NCBI RefSeq assembly: GCF_035222375.1
Contig: NC_085888.1
Span: forward strand, 2,480,001 to 2,544,000
Reading direction: 5' to 3'
DNA length: 64,000 nucleotides
Origin: Podospora pseudocomata
Lineage: Eukaryota > Ascomycota > Sordariomycetes > Sordariales > Podosporaceae
Shown: positions 11,520 to 22,917 of the stretch, one piece after another
How positions within the stretch are numbered: position 1 is the first letter of the stretch
Layout of the letters: the number at the start of each line of letters is the position of its first letter
Notes under the pieces: model-generated
Told to the model about the DNA's origin: nothing
The model's database searches: none
Seen by the model: the letters and a program-made list of their open reading frames with translations, nothing else
Translations under genes and position numbers: made by a program

Positions 11520-12153
11520 GGTTGGGATTCGTCGTTTGTTTCCGAGGGGTACTCCAACGGTGTGTTGAATGCTTTTTCGTCTTGACCAAATCATGGATGG
11601 ACTACAGGTATGGGTGGATAAGGGAGTTGCAATGGCTTGGTACGGTACTAAGGGTTTTCTAACGGTTCTGGTTCCTGGTTTTGATATCCATTGTTTTTCT
11701 TTTCTTGGAGGTTGATGCACACTCGGAGGCTGTGAATGTGTTGTTTGGTTTGCTTGGCTCCGGACTTCCGGCAACAAAGGGTTTGAAGTTGGCTTGTGTG
11801 AGAAACAGTCAGACTGTGAACCTGACTGCACACAGTTTAGGCGACTTCACTATATATGTTCAGGAGCAAGGTTATAGAGCGACTTTTACAACGACTGCTA
11901 GTGTTGTAGAGTGAGGCAGCAGCTACAGATCTGGAGCAAGCTGCAGCCAGCCAATCAGCGCCGATAAGACAGAGAGTATGACTTGACTAATAGTATCCCA
12001 AGTTGTAGTTGTAGTTGCAGTTGTAGTCAAAGCCGCTAGGTACCGACAAATGGGGAAAGCGAACAACAATCAATCTTTTCATGAGTATGGGGTATCATCG
12101 CTATGCTATGCAAATAAAACAAAATGCAAACCTTTTCCGCGTCCCTCCGGGAG
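11520..12153. other. Tail-to-tail intergenic region
   Basis: 3' ends of the UBC8 and Saf4-like genes converge here. It contains a short run of ttgtag-type units at about 12002-12029. I see no gene. Confidence 0.7.
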
Positions 12154-13278
12154 TTAAGCCGAGTCAGAGTCGTAACTCACGAGTAGAGCACGCTGCCCTG
12201 CAGGTGCTGTCGGCTTAAGCTCCCCTTTGCCACCTCCAGCGAGGGTATCTTCTGGCTGCGTCGGTGCCGGTGCCGGTATCGGTTTCTCACCCTCATCCTC
12301 AGCCCCCCGCTTCCTTTTCTTCAACCCAGGAAGCAAACCACCCCCCTTGTCCCTGCTGCTTTTGTTGTCCCCAAAAGCAACCAAGAACGGGTCTTTCATC
12401 GCCCTGGTATTTGTCCTAATCTCCTCCACCAAACTCTCCCTCATCCTGTCAGCCTTAATCTCCCTCTTCAACCTCCCCTTTCCCTCCTTTTTAAGCCCCT
12501 CTTTCTTTTTCCCATCCTCAAACAACGGCCTCGCCAAAACCCTCTCCACCCCCATCCCCTCGTTCCCCTCGGACACACCCCCAAAATCAACCAATCCCGC
12601 CCTCAACCCATCCTCCTCCCTTTCAGGAAGCAACTTGATCCTCAACCCCATCCTCTCCCTTATCCCCTCATCCCTTTCCCCCTCCCGTTCCCGCCTCTTC
12701 CTCCCCTCCCTGAATCCCGCCCTCAACCTCCTGTTGGCAGTAAAAGGGTCCTCCCACAGCCTCTCATTACTATCCCGCAACTCATCTATCCTAACCGTCG
12801 CATCCCTCGCCTGCTCCCTATCCGCAATCGTCTTTTCCAGCTTCCCAAACGCCGTCTCCCTCTCCTCTTCCTTTTCCCTCTGCGTCTTGATGCTCGTCGT
12901 GACTAAATCATCAGTCGAGGTAGCGACGTTTTGTCTCCGGGCGCCCGAGAGGACGACATAGTCTGTATTTTTGGGGTCGGTCTGGATGGTGATGGTGCCG
13001 GAGCAAGGGGGGTGGCGGAGGGTGAAGGTGTAGATTGGGGTGGTGTGGTAGGAGCCGGAGCGAGACTTGGAGGCGTTGAAGCGGACGCCTTGGGGGATGA
13101 GGGTTGGTTGGGGGCAGGTGGCGCACCAGATGGGGAAGGGCATCTCGAAGCGGACGGTGAGGAGGCCGGGTTTGGAGGCGCGGGGGCCGAGGGGATGTTT
13201 TTTGTGGAGGGGGTTGCCTGAGGTGAGGAGGCCTTCGAGGTCTGGGGGGACGTAGCGGCCCATGTTGAAGCCTTGCAT
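12154..13278 (-). CDS. saf4: Yju2/Cwc16-family splicing factor, Saf4/CCDC130 type
   Basis: A single exon gives 374 aa. The start is placed at MQGFNMGRYVPPDLEG, the conserved N-terminus of the CCDC130 branch; upstream in-frame codons encode a Pro/His-rich string unlike the family. A zinc-binding CxxC-x33-HxxC is visible (Cys52, Cys55, His89, Cys92), followed by TDYVVLSGARRQN. A long charged coiled region (EKEEERETAFGKLEKTIADR) and a Lys/Arg-rich tail follow. Family members associate with the spliceosome around the catalytic steps. The related true Yju2 starts MSERKVL..YYPPDFDP, so this is the CCDC130/Saf4 paralogue. The neighbouring genes are functionally unrelated. Confidence 0.9.
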   Translation of the reverse strand: MQGFNMGRYVPPDLEGLLTSGNPLHKKHPLGPRASKPGLLTVRFEMPFPIWCATCPQPTLIPQGVRFNASKSRSGSYHTTPIYTFTLRHPPCSGTITIQTDPKNTDYVVLSGARRQNVATSTDDLVTTSIKTQREKEEERETAFGKLEKTIADREQARDATVRIDELRDSNERLWEDPFTANRRLRAGFREGRKRREREGERDEGIRERMGLRIKLLPEREEDGLRAGLVDFGGVSEGNEGMGVERVLARPLFEDGKKKEGLKKEGKGRLKREIKADRMRESLVEEIRTNTRAMKDPFLVAFGDNKSSRDKGGGLLPGLKKRKRGAEDEGEKPIPAPAPTQPEDTLAGGGKGELKPTAPAGQRALLVSYDSDSA

Positions 13279-13699
13279 TTTGAAGGTGGGCGGGGGGTTG
13301 ATGGGAGGGAGTAGGTGCGTAAGGGGGTTCTGGTGAGTTATTTGAAGGCGCGATGGATGGATAGGCTCGATGATTGTGTTAGTTGACGGTTGAATACTCA
13401 AGATGGTCAGCGCGCTCGACGGTGGGCGATCGCGCCGTGATCAAAGGTTGAGGTTTCGTCCATGTTGAGGAGCGCGGAAGTTTAGCGAGTGACGCAGCTA
13501 ACAGACCCAGTTGCCGGCCGGGGTGCATAGGTGGCGTTCTTAGTGGGCTTCTAGCGTAGATATGTCTTGGCATAGGAATACTTATGTTAACTTTCCCTAA
13601 CCCTTTGTCTCTAGTGTATTCGACATCTTCAACATTGGTGTCTCGACCAAATTTGAATTTCCTGAGTTGCTATATAACGTCGGGTGTCCAGCTTGTTTC
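13279..13699. other. Intergenic region upstream of the Saf4-like gene
   Basis: Promoter side of the Saf4-like gene. It carries a ccctaaccct telomere-like decamer at about 13589. No ORF has recognisable content. Confidence 0.6.
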
Positions 13700-13951
13700 T
13701 CAATCACCGCCCTCTCCGTCTCCTCCACCCCCACTATATCCTCCACCCCAACCGAATCCTCCATCAGGCCATGAACCACGGAATTTGACTTTCTGGGACT
13801 TGACCTCGAGATTGCCAGGAACGGAATGGTGGATGGCGAAGGTGTTGTCCGAGTCGGGGTGGTGGTTAGCGTTGCTGTTTGAGTTTTTGTTTTCCTTGCC
13901 AAAGCTCATTTCGGATACCGACCGGAACAACTTTGACAGGATTTTACCCAT
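13700..13951 (-). CDS. Small ORF with ARF-like, myristoylation-type N-terminus
   Basis: 83 aa from an ATG at 13951. The start MGKILSKLF has Gly2, Ser6 and Lys7, the pattern of N-myristoylated proteins, and matches the first residues of ARF6-class GTPases. No P-loop (GxxxxGKT) follows. Instead there is an Asn/Ser-rich linker, then NLEVKSQKVKFRGSWPDGGF, which faintly echoes the switch-I to switch-II segment of ARFs (NVETVTYKNVKFNVWDVGGQ), then a Gly-rich tail. It could be a diverged remnant of an ARF gene, a small lineage-specific protein, or chance. A donor-like gtgatt overlaps the stop, so a further exon is possible. Confidence 0.35.
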   Translation of the reverse strand: MGKILSKLFRSVSEMSFGKENKNSNSNANHHPDSDNTFAIHHSVPGNLEVKSQKVKFRGSWPDGGFGWGGGYSGGGGDGEGGD

Positions 13952-14826
13952 CGTAGGTCTCGAAGGTGAGGTTAGTATTGTGCAAGAGGTTTAATAGAAG
14001 TGAGGCAAGCTTAGCCAAAACCAACAGGTTCTCTAGCAAGTGAAGGCTCCCTTATCATTGTATTTTCTGCCCTGGACATGTGCCATCAAGGTTTGAATGA
14101 GGTATCTCTTGCTGACATGGGATAGTTGAGTTCGTCTGCACTGGGCACTGTCATGAGCTTCCATGCTTGATCTTCTGTGAGACCTCAACTCACACACACC
14201 ACGCGACTTAAGCTAACCGGGTGACACAGCCAGTAGGATCACGTTAAACTCTTAAAACAATGATTTGAGCTTTCATCCGGATCTGCTGTAGTTCATGACG
14301 CATAGCCAAGACGGGCGTTCCCTTTCCATATTGATGTACCTTGCATGGCTCCTTCCCCGCAGCGGCCCTGCGACTTCTCACGTTCCTGCCTTCCCATGGG
14401 CAACCCCATTACATGTACTAGAATTAGTTGTGGAGTATCTATGAAACTTCAATTCTTTTTCTGTTGTATGGCAAAGCTATTGATGCCTGGCAGCTTTCAC
14501 CGACCATGGCAGCATTTTGGAAACCGTACCCTCATTCAACAACCAGCAATCTCTCTACATCGACGAGATGTACCAAAACACCACAGATCGGCATGGTAAC
14601 AGTCCTTATGCTTAACCAGCTGCCTAAACGTTCGGTACCTATTTTATACCCGGCGATGGGCCATCCCGCTGTTTACCCCCTTTATCCGGCAATCCCACGT
14701 TGATCTCCTCCACGTGCGGGGCCCAACTACCAGGTTGCTGGTGACGACTCGGGTACATATTGACCATGTATCGTCTTTGGCATGAGACATTTCTCAGAGA
14801 GATGGACAACGTTGAAGTTGGTTACC
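13952..14826. other. Upstream region of the GH43 gene
   Basis: The only ORFs are short, with no recognisable content. Candidate promoter and leader of the GH43 gene. Nothing specific seen. Confidence 0.6.
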
Positions 14827-17001
14827 ATGAAGTCACTCTTATTACTGGGTTTGTCAGCCCGTCTCTCAGCTTCGTTGGGGCACGCGGCCAACTCCACCAT
14901 CTACAACCCGATATTCCCGGGCTTCTATCCGGATCCAAGTTGTATCTTTGTCCCTGAGTGGGATGATACCTTTTTTTGTGCTTCGTCGAGCTTCAATGCC
15001 TTTCCAGGAATTCCTATTCACGCGAGCAAGGACCTGCAGAACTGGAAGCTGATTGGGCATGTGCTGAACCGCAAGGAGCAACTCCCCAGGCTGGCGGAGA
15101 CGAATAGATCAACCAGGTAGGAATTGAATCGATCTAACTGAGGACAGTATCATGGCTGACAGCCTGAAGTGGCATTTGGGCACCGACCATCAGATTTCAC
15201 GATGACACTTTTTGGCTTGTCACGACACTGGTAGATGATGACCGCCCTCAGGCAGATTTTACCAGATGGGATAACGTATGTCTTCCCCACCACCTGTTCT
15301 TCGAAGAGCTGCTTATCTTTTTCTGCTTGGCAGATTATCTTCAAGGGCAAGGATCCGTACGACCCAGCCTCGTGGTCGAATGCCATCCACTTCAATCTTA
15401 CTGGTTACGATCCTGAGCCTTTTTGGGATGTGGATGGAAAGGCTTACATCAACGCCGCCCACGCATGGCAAGTTGGGTACGTACTGCTTTAACTATTTGA
15501 ACTTTGAAATGGTGTGGGCTGACCATGGCTGTTAAAGACCTTACATTGAACAAGCGGAAGTCAACCTTGACACAGGAGAAGTTGGCGAATGGAACGTCAT
15601 ATGGAACGGAACCGGCGGCCTTGCCCCTGAAGGACCGCATATTTACCACAAGGATGGATGGTATTATCTCCTGGCTGCAGAGGGTAAGAATACAGCAACC
15701 CATATATTCTGTCCAAGTGGACTAAGCTGACCATCTTCTAGGTGGAACTGGTGTTAACCACATGGTCACGATGGCTCGCTCAAAGAATGTTTCTGGACCT
15801 TACGAGTCATATGTGAACAACCCGGTCTTGTCCAATGCCAATACCTCAAGTCTTTGTAAGCGCCGAATAACCCATAACAGCAGTGGTTCGATTGACTTAC
15901 ACCCCCATCAACAGTCCAAACCGTAGGCCATGCGGATCTCTTTCATGATGGCAATGGAAACTGGTGGGGTGTTGCTTTGTCCACTCGCTCAGGTCCTGAA
16001 TACATACACTATCCCATGGGACGGGAAACCATCATGACGGCTGTATCCTGGCCTGAGGGAGAGTACCCAGTTTGGACACCCATCAGCGGTGAAGTGAGCG
16101 GTTGGCCTCTGCCGCCTGCGGCATTGGATATCAAAGGGGTGGGGTAAGTTGTGAATTCGCAACTTCTGCTCGTCATGTGCCTAGCTAATCTCGATTTTCC
16201 TCATGCTTTAGGCCATTTGTCAACCATCCGACACCCGAGATTCTCACCTTCTCCAACAATACCGCTCTCCCAGCCCACATCACGCACTGGCGTTACCCCA
16301 ATCCATCCTCCTTTACCATCTCGCCGCCTGAGAAGCCAAACACTCTGCGAATCAACCCTTCGAACATCAACCTGACCGCTCTGAATGGGAATTACGCCGG
16401 CCCAGGTGGTCAGAGCTTCATCTCGCGCCGACAGCAAGACACCCTTTTCACTTTCTCCGTCGACCTTGACTTTTCTCCCACAGCCATCGAAGAAGAAGCC
16501 GGTGTATCTGCTTTCTTGACACAGAACCACCATCTCGACATTGGAATCGTGCTGCTGCCTCCAAGTGCCAGCACTGCGACTCTCTTGTCGGGACAGCCCG
16601 CGGGACAAGAAGAGGAGGCTCTGATTCCGCAGATCAGGTTCAGGGGGGAATCCTACGTGCCTGTTCCGAAGCCCATCATTGCCCCTGTGCCCAAGGCTTG
16701 GAGATATGGAAAACTGAGGCTGGAGATCAAGGCTGCGAATAGGACTCATTACAGCTTCAGTGTTGGGCCAGCGGGGAGACAGAGCTTGATGCAGACGTTG
16801 TTGTATGCGAGTAATGAGCCTGTTAGTTGGGGTTTTACTGGTAGGTTCTCCATGGAAGATTAGGGGATATCATTGTGTTGCTAACTGGCTGAAACAGGGG
16901 TGCTCCTTGGCGTGTATGCCACAAATAACGGGAGAAATGGGACGACACCGGCATATGTCTCGAACTGGCAGTATCTGCCTCAGGGGCAGTTCAGAGACTA
17001 A
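14827..17001 (+). CDS. Secreted glycoside hydrolase family 43 (beta-xylosidase/arabinofuranosidase type)
   Basis: Eight exons: 14827-15116, 15170-15275, 15334-15476, 15538-15683, 15742-15855, 15915-16143, 16212-16840 and 16898-17001. All joins keep phase and give 586 aa. A signal peptide is clear (MKSLLLLGLSARLSASLGHA). The five-bladed propeller shows the three GH43 acidic residues: general base Asp in FYPDPSCIF, the pKa-tuning Asp in EPFWDVDGKAY, and the acid Glu in LAPEGPHIYHKDGWYY. The C-terminal third (from about residue 350) is a beta-sandwich of the xylosidase C2/concanavalin-like kind. Likely substrates are xylo- or arabino-oligosaccharides from plant cell walls; which one cannot be told by eye. 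Several N-glycosylation sequons fit a secreted protein. The gene has more introns than its neighbours. Confidence 0.92.
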
Positions 17002-17168
17002 GGATTTGGCTCCCAAGCATAGGCACTGTCATCAAACAGATAACCATTGGATAAACAAAGAAACAATACCATCCCTACCGTCATGAAAACTCATCACATC
17101 TCATTATTTCCCTTGCAAGTCAGTACACCCCAATCGCTGCCTTTTAGGGCATTCCAACAAGCCCCTCA

Positions 17169-18909
17169 TCACAAAACATACCTAAAGCCAACCATCCCCT
17201 CGCTCTCCCCATCCTCCCTCCTCCCTCCATCCCCCGCCCTCGACACCACCTGAGCCCTCTCCCTCTCCTCCAGCCTCTTATTTTTCCTCGCAAAATGCCA
17301 CCTCAACCCCGCCGCCAGCCCGGCATTAACAAACATAAACACCGCACAGACCACCATCCCCTTTGTATACCCAGGCCTGTCCCCCTCGGGGAACAGCCTC
17401 GTCCCCAACAGCGGCCCGCACTGCCCGACCATATTCAGCACCGCGATGCCCACCCCCCGTTTGGTGTCGCTCCCCTGGTTATTCAACGTCCACGGAAGGA
17501 CATTGGCTATACTAGGAAAGACACCCCCGGCAGCCAAAAAAACAGAAAAATACCGGACCGAAACGAGGTGTTCTGGCAGGGTTGCTAGTAGCACGTACCC
17601 CGCCCCGCCGACGAGGGAAAGACAAATGATTGTCAGGCCGCGTTGCTGGGTTTTGTCGGCGAGGTAAGTGGACAGGATGCAGATGAGAAAGGAGAGGAGG
17701 TAAGGCGGGGCGGTGAGACCCTGTGCGGTGGAGGTGTTTGGGGAAAGGGACATGGAGGAGAGGATGGAGGGGAGGAATACAGGTAAGGAGGAGAAGGAGA
17801 CGTTGAGGGAGAAGTACATTAGGGAGGGGAGGAGGGTTTGCAGACTTTCAAAGGTGGAGAGGATTTCGCGGGGGGAGATGCTTCGCCAGCCGGTGGGGGT
17901 TTGACCTTGCTGGGGGGTGTGGAGGGATAAACGGGCTTTGGCGACGGAAAGTTCGGTTGGGGTGAGGACCGGGGCGGTGGTGGGGGAGGAGGGGAGGTGG
18001 AAGTAGAGGATGATGGCTAAGATGAGGGTGGGGAGGCCTTCGATTAGGAAGAGGAGGCGCCAGGGCGGGAGAGGGGGGGAAGGGGTGCTGGTTATGGCGT
18101 AGGCGAGGGCGCCGGCGAAGGTTGTTGCGAGGGGGGCGGCGGAGAGGAAGATGCCGCAGCGGAGGCCGAGTTCGCGGCGGCGGTAGAAGAAGGATAGGAG
18201 GTAGGGGACGCCGGGGGCGAAGCCGGCTTCGGCCATGGCGAGGAACCAGCGGCAGACCATGAGGGATTGCCAGTTGGGGGCGGCGGATTGGAGGGTTGAG
18301 GCGAGGCCCCTAGGGGGACGGTTAGCGGGTGGAAAAGGGGGGAGGTGAGGGGGGAGTACCAGGTTGCTACTGTTATGGTGGCCCAGATATCTGGGTTGGG
18401 TTAGGATCTCATGTGTTAGGAGAAAATAGGAGGCAGGCATACGAGGAGGCATGATCTTCCACATGAGGGCAAAGCCTTCAAACAAGACTGAGAAGCTGTC
18501 AGCACCAAGTCCAAGAAACGAGCATAAGGCACTTACTATACGGTATGTAGAATATGGTGAGCAGCCACTGATAGTGCTCATCGTCAAACCCAAGATCATC
18601 GCCCATTCCCGCATTCTGCGCATTCCCAATATTGGACCGATCAAGAAAGGCAAGCATATAAGCCAGAAACACCAGCACTACCAGCGTCTTGTCAAATTTC
18701 CTCCTGACCCGCTTCTCAACAACAGGGTCGATCTCGACAATGACGTCGCCCAGTAGGGTGCTGCCTCGTCTATCCTGGTTTCTGGGTCCATGTTGGCTAG
18801 AAGTATAAGGTTGGAGAGAAACACCGAGCTCATGCTTATCCTCATCGTCGTCTACAGGCGGTGGGAGCTTTTCAATCTTGTCAATTGCTCTTATTCTGTC
18901 GACGGACAT
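17169..18909 (-). CDS. MFS transporter, Dal5/anion:cation symporter (allantoate/pantothenate) type
   Basis: Exons 18909-18537, 18487-18443, 18390-18360 and 17309-side (18309-17169) give 529 aa. The start is ATG 18909 (MSVDRIRAIDK); the codon further upstream is TTG. After a charged cytosolic N-terminus the order is typical of the ACS family: FDKTLVVLVFLAYMLAFLDR, SNIGNAQNAGMGDDLGF, IFYIPYILFEGFALMWK, then NWQSLMVCRWFLAMAEAGFA and PGVPYLLSFFYRRRELGLR. About twelve membrane segments can be counted, with a central cytosolic loop and a polar C-tail. Fungal relatives carry allantoate, pantothenate, nicotinate and other organic anions at the plasma membrane. Substrate is unknown; panB lies about 9 kb away. 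The two tiny internal exons (45 and 31 nt) are inferred from phase and family fit. Confidence 0.88.
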
Positions 18910-20130
18910 GTTGATATCGCCCTGGTACTTTCTGGTGGAGATGGCAGTGTTGTGGCTGGTTTCCCTCAACTCAACGGAGTTGCTCCGACGGTGAAACCCG
19001 GGGTAATTCGACGGCCGAGCAGAAAAAGGGAGGCATGAAAGAGAAGAGCCGGTGGGGGGTTAGCTGTCAACAGTGTGGTTGAGCAGCTTGTCTTCCAACG
19101 TTGAACTACCAACGACCACCAGCCAGACAACAGCGAGATACCTTAGAGAGGGGAAAGTCGGAGTGTGCGGGCAAACACATTGGCATCCAAAGACAAGCTC
19201 ACCCAGCGTTCCGCTGCATGTGTGCGACCGACACAAACATAGTGATGGTGGTGATCGTCCAGGCAATTGGCCTCACCTGCCATCTCTGGTTCTTCTGACA
19301 GCTGTGCGCTGGCTTGGAGAACAGAGATTGATGCAGTGGTATCATCCAAGCTGCCAGATCTTGCCGCCAAGGGCGAAAGGACAGGCGAAGATAAGGTTTC
19401 GACGGTTTGAACTGCTGCGGTCATAGATGGCTCAATCATGCCAATGTCAATCCGTCACTGAATCTGTGGTACCTGATCCCAAGTTCCCGACCCGGCCGAA
19501 TCGGTCCGTGAGGTGAGAATGGGGGAACTTACGCGATACGGCCTTCGATGATTTCATCCCACCCAAGGGAGCAAAGATAGCGATATCACCAGCCATGTCT
19601 TATGCTCAAACCCTCAAATCCCCGCCTTTTTCCTCAGAGAGAATCAGGCAAGGCGTTGTGACACACAAACGGTCACGACAGACTGCATGCGGCGGTCGTG
19701 ATCCTGCAGTACATCGATCAGCAGGTTCCATGCATGTCTTGCGTTGCGTAACATCTCTGAAGTTCTGCAGCACCCAGAGTCGTTTGGTTTAAATATCTGT
19801 GACATCGCGGCAACCTGACGCGCACCTGTGGTTGGTCTGGAAAAGGTGTGGTGGTGATGTGACAGGCGGTTTTTCGGGCTGTACCGAGAGATATTTGGAT
19901 AGTGTTGTTGCACCCGTGAGAGAGAAGTCGGGTGGTTGATGCTTGCCGAGCTCATTGTGTGAGTGAGAACAACCTGAGTTTGAAGTCGTTGACGATGATG
20001 TCAGTCTGGGTAGGGACCGAAGTGTATGCATGTGAACTACCTAGTGTTGTTGGGGTGACTCCTGATATAGAGGCCAAATCCTCGATCAATTCCCAGCAAA
20101 CCAGCTACGACAGATGATCACATCTGTAAA
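18910..20130. other. Intergenic region between transporter and tRNA-Asp
   Basis: Promoter of the transporter and flank of the tRNA. Only short chance ORFs. Nothing recognisable. Confidence 0.6.
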
Positions 20131-20210
20131 TCTTCCGTAGTATAGTGGTCAGTATGTGAGCTTGTCATCCAACAACGCTCGAGACCCGGGTTCAATTCCC
20201 GGCGGGAGAG
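20131..20210 (+). tRNA. tRNA-Asp (GTC) with 8-nt intron
   Basis: The acceptor stem tcttccg pairs with cgggaga, followed by discriminator G. The D arm contains tagtggtcag. The anticodon stem is tgagc/gctcg and the anticodon GTC is at 20164-20166. The T arm is ccggg-ttcaatt-cccgg with a consensus B box (ggttcaattcc). The anticodon loop is eight bases too long. Removing 20168-20175 (tccaacaa), one base 3' of the anticodon, restores a seven-base loop at the canonical intron site. The remaining molecule is 72 nt before CCA addition. Confidence 0.95.
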
Positions 20211-22784
20211 TCAACCACAACCTTTTGCCTTTTTACTAGCTTGCTCTGTCTTTTTGCCATTGCAGAAATCACAGCCCATATCCATCCAAATCTGCGAATG
20301 TGCTGCTCGCTGCAAAAGTAACGGCGGCTGGCTCATGGAGAACTTCCTACCGCCTGCCATCTTGGCATGTGTCTCAGGATCTTCTTCTTACCAGTCACAA
20401 GAAGGCGTGGAGGCCGCACCGGGTAAATAGAAAATATTGGAACCATATGATACTGAGGCATCTATATCAGCCCACACTCAACCTGTTATAAGCAACCCAA
20501 AAATAGAGACCATGGAAATGGAGATGCGATGAGCTGGGCTTCCCGTGTTCACTCGTAGTCCGGGTTTTCACAACGTCCCGCCGAGGCAGCTATCCACCCG
20601 CTGCAACGGCCGTCCCGTAGTGGCCCAGAAAACCGGGAGAGCTCTTGTCTCCATATTCTCGTCTAGACTTCATTTCTTGCCGTCTCGTAGGGCTGAGCTC
20701 TACAACTCGAAAAAATCTTTGTCGATAATCATAGCAGAAAGCATGCTCCGAGCTAGCATCATGTTAGCAACAGGCGCAGTCGAAAACAGACTTGGGAACT
20801 GCCGAGATCTTGTGCGTTGAATGCGACATCGTATTTTGGTTGGGCCGAGAAGTCCAAGAAGGTTTTCAATGCGAACCCAAGCGCACTGCCACACTTTAAA
20901 CGCGTGATGAATGACAGCTGGTCGGTAGACAATTTGTTGCTGACTGAGTGAGCACAAAAGTCGGTGTCTCAGTCAACCCTTCTAGAGCCACCAAGTGACA
21001 TGCTGCGAGTGAGACATGTTTCTTATCATATGCCAAAAAAGGGATATGCAACGTTGTAAGCGGCCTCCTTCCTCGCCGTCTGACCCTCTTCGCTATGACG
21101 GAAATGGCCTCTGAAATAAATCATGTTTCCTCGGCGAGCACCAAAGAAGAAGAGAAAGTTCATGAAACCATGAAACCGGAGACTGGGCGGATGTGATCCA
21201 ACATCCAGAATAACGGCTCCGTTGCCATAGGTGGCGCGCTAACGTCGTACGAACCGTTCGGCCGCGGGGGGAAAAGTGCGAGGAAAAATTACAAGAAGGA
21301 AGATGCCCCTTGCTTTTCTCCTGTTTCAGCGGCCAGGATGCGAACACCACAGAACCACCGCAGATTCGCTCACCGTTTCGTACAAGGGCGAGATGTTGTT
21401 TCGGTGACTGGTACAGTGGCAATGGGGCGGGATCAACGCTTTTCCTGTTGGTCTCACCGCTGGCCTTTGACTTGAGGTTGTTTGCATGGCGTGCAGGAGG
21501 GCGCCGGTGGGGGCGTCGGTCTCCGGAGAGCGGGCCTGGATGCGGGCAACGTGGGGCGGCAGCGACCAACCTCGTCAACCCAACCCTCCTCCACCAAGCG
21601 CTGGGAGATCGATCACGAACTGCCACTGGATTGGTCGACAGACAACATTTTGGGCACGGGCATTGCACGGGGGCCGGATCGACCATGCGGCGTTGATGTT
21701 TGTTTGCGCCAGTGCCGCCCACGGCCTCTGAAATAATGTCAAGAAGAAAAATATCGAGTTTTGATATGACACGGCCAAGTGCTTCTTTTGCTTTCAGCTT
21801 TCCCATCAGCTGGGAAAAGGCGATTCGATAGCGCCGGTACGTGGCCGGTAGTTTTTCACCCGCCGTCGGGGTCCGAGTCTCGTGTTTTGGGAAATTCGGT
21901 AGGCAACAACTCCTTCTCATTTCAATTTTCATAAGCAACGCTGCCGCCTCATCTTGGAGTGCTTGGTTCCAAGACTTTTTCCACGGGAAGCACGCCCACG
22001 TTGCACACGATCTGATGTGAGCACAAAAATGGTTACACAACGCAGAGCAATATCTCTGGGACACGACATTTTGTCCACTTCTTCTGGGCCATCCTCAGTC
22101 CTCACCTTATTTCATCTCAATACCTCTAGATCATGGTGGTGACTAACTCTCTCGTATTATCATCTTGCCCAGACTGGGCTAGCCCAGGCAGGCCACTCGC
22201 CATCACTTCAAAATCCCAAAACATGGGGTTAGTAGCGCCCGACACCCCTTGAATGCCAAGGCTAGCTTTCCTTCCTGGGACGTGTGCCTCAGCAGTGCCA
22301 CTGGCTGGGCAGCATCTAGGGGTCTTCCCTGCATACGCGCCTCTGATTGGCCTGATTGGCCTGTCAACGGAGACAAACATGCGCTCCCTTGGCAGGGTTG
22401 GCAGGTGACATTGCTGAATTTCGGCCGTCGGCGGCTCAGATGCCCCCAGCGGCCAACAAAGGTGTGGGAGGTTGGGACCCCGGTGGGAAAGGGGCTCGGC
22501 GCCGCTGGAAGGAACATTGAAAGCGATGATGGGTCCCCGTTTGTCAATCTCTCTCGTTTTTCCCCATCCCCATCCCCCATCGTCAGCAGACAAACTCACG
22601 CATACACGAACTGCCAACACCAAGGCTCGTGTTGCCCACGCTTCTTCAGTCTCTCGTTCACAGCCTCACTGGCGCTTTTCTCTTTTATACACTCGCTCAT
22701 CATCACCACTTGCCTCGTGCTCTTTTTCAATCATCAGCCATCACTTGACCCGCCTCAGCGCATAATCACCACCAACTACTAATC

Positions 22785-22860
<76 letters not shown>

Positions 22861-22917
22861 CACACTCATCTTTCTTGGAATATTCAGCTGTACCTACACT
22901 CACAACACTCTCACACC
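20211..22917. other. Long intergenic region and leader of the CRH gene
   Basis: 2.7 kb without a supportable gene. A long minus-strand opening (21093-22064) lacks an ATG at its head and is Pro/Arg/Ser-rich without motifs; the two overlapping plus ORFs at 21310-21736 are its shadows. The 3' end holds a pyrimidine-rich stretch and a (CAA)n run next to the CRH start. Confidence 0.6.
22784..22862. repeat. (CAA)n microsatellite in the CRH gene leader
   Basis: About 26 perfect CAA triplets end 56 bp before the ATG of the CRH gene. The tract very probably lies in the 5' UTR, since a pyrimidine-rich promoter-like stretch precedes it. It is free of ATG and of secondary structure. Confidence 0.92.

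Noticed and set aside
11004-11831. 275-codon minus-strand ORF overlapping the UBC8 gene
   Set aside because: It covers UBC8 exons and introns alike, and no motif is present.
12227-12961. 244-codon plus-strand ORF over the Saf4-like gene
   Set aside because: Ser/Pro/Leu-rich complement of a Lys/Glu-rich coiled region.
21093-22064. 323-codon minus-strand ORF in the intergenic region before the CRH gene
   Set aside because: It opens with GTG rather than ATG, is Arg/Pro/Ser-rich, shows no motif and overlaps other open frames of equal quality.
22784-22862. Possible CRISPR-like or satellite array
   Set aside because: It is a plain CAA triplet run without spacers, in a eukaryotic leader.
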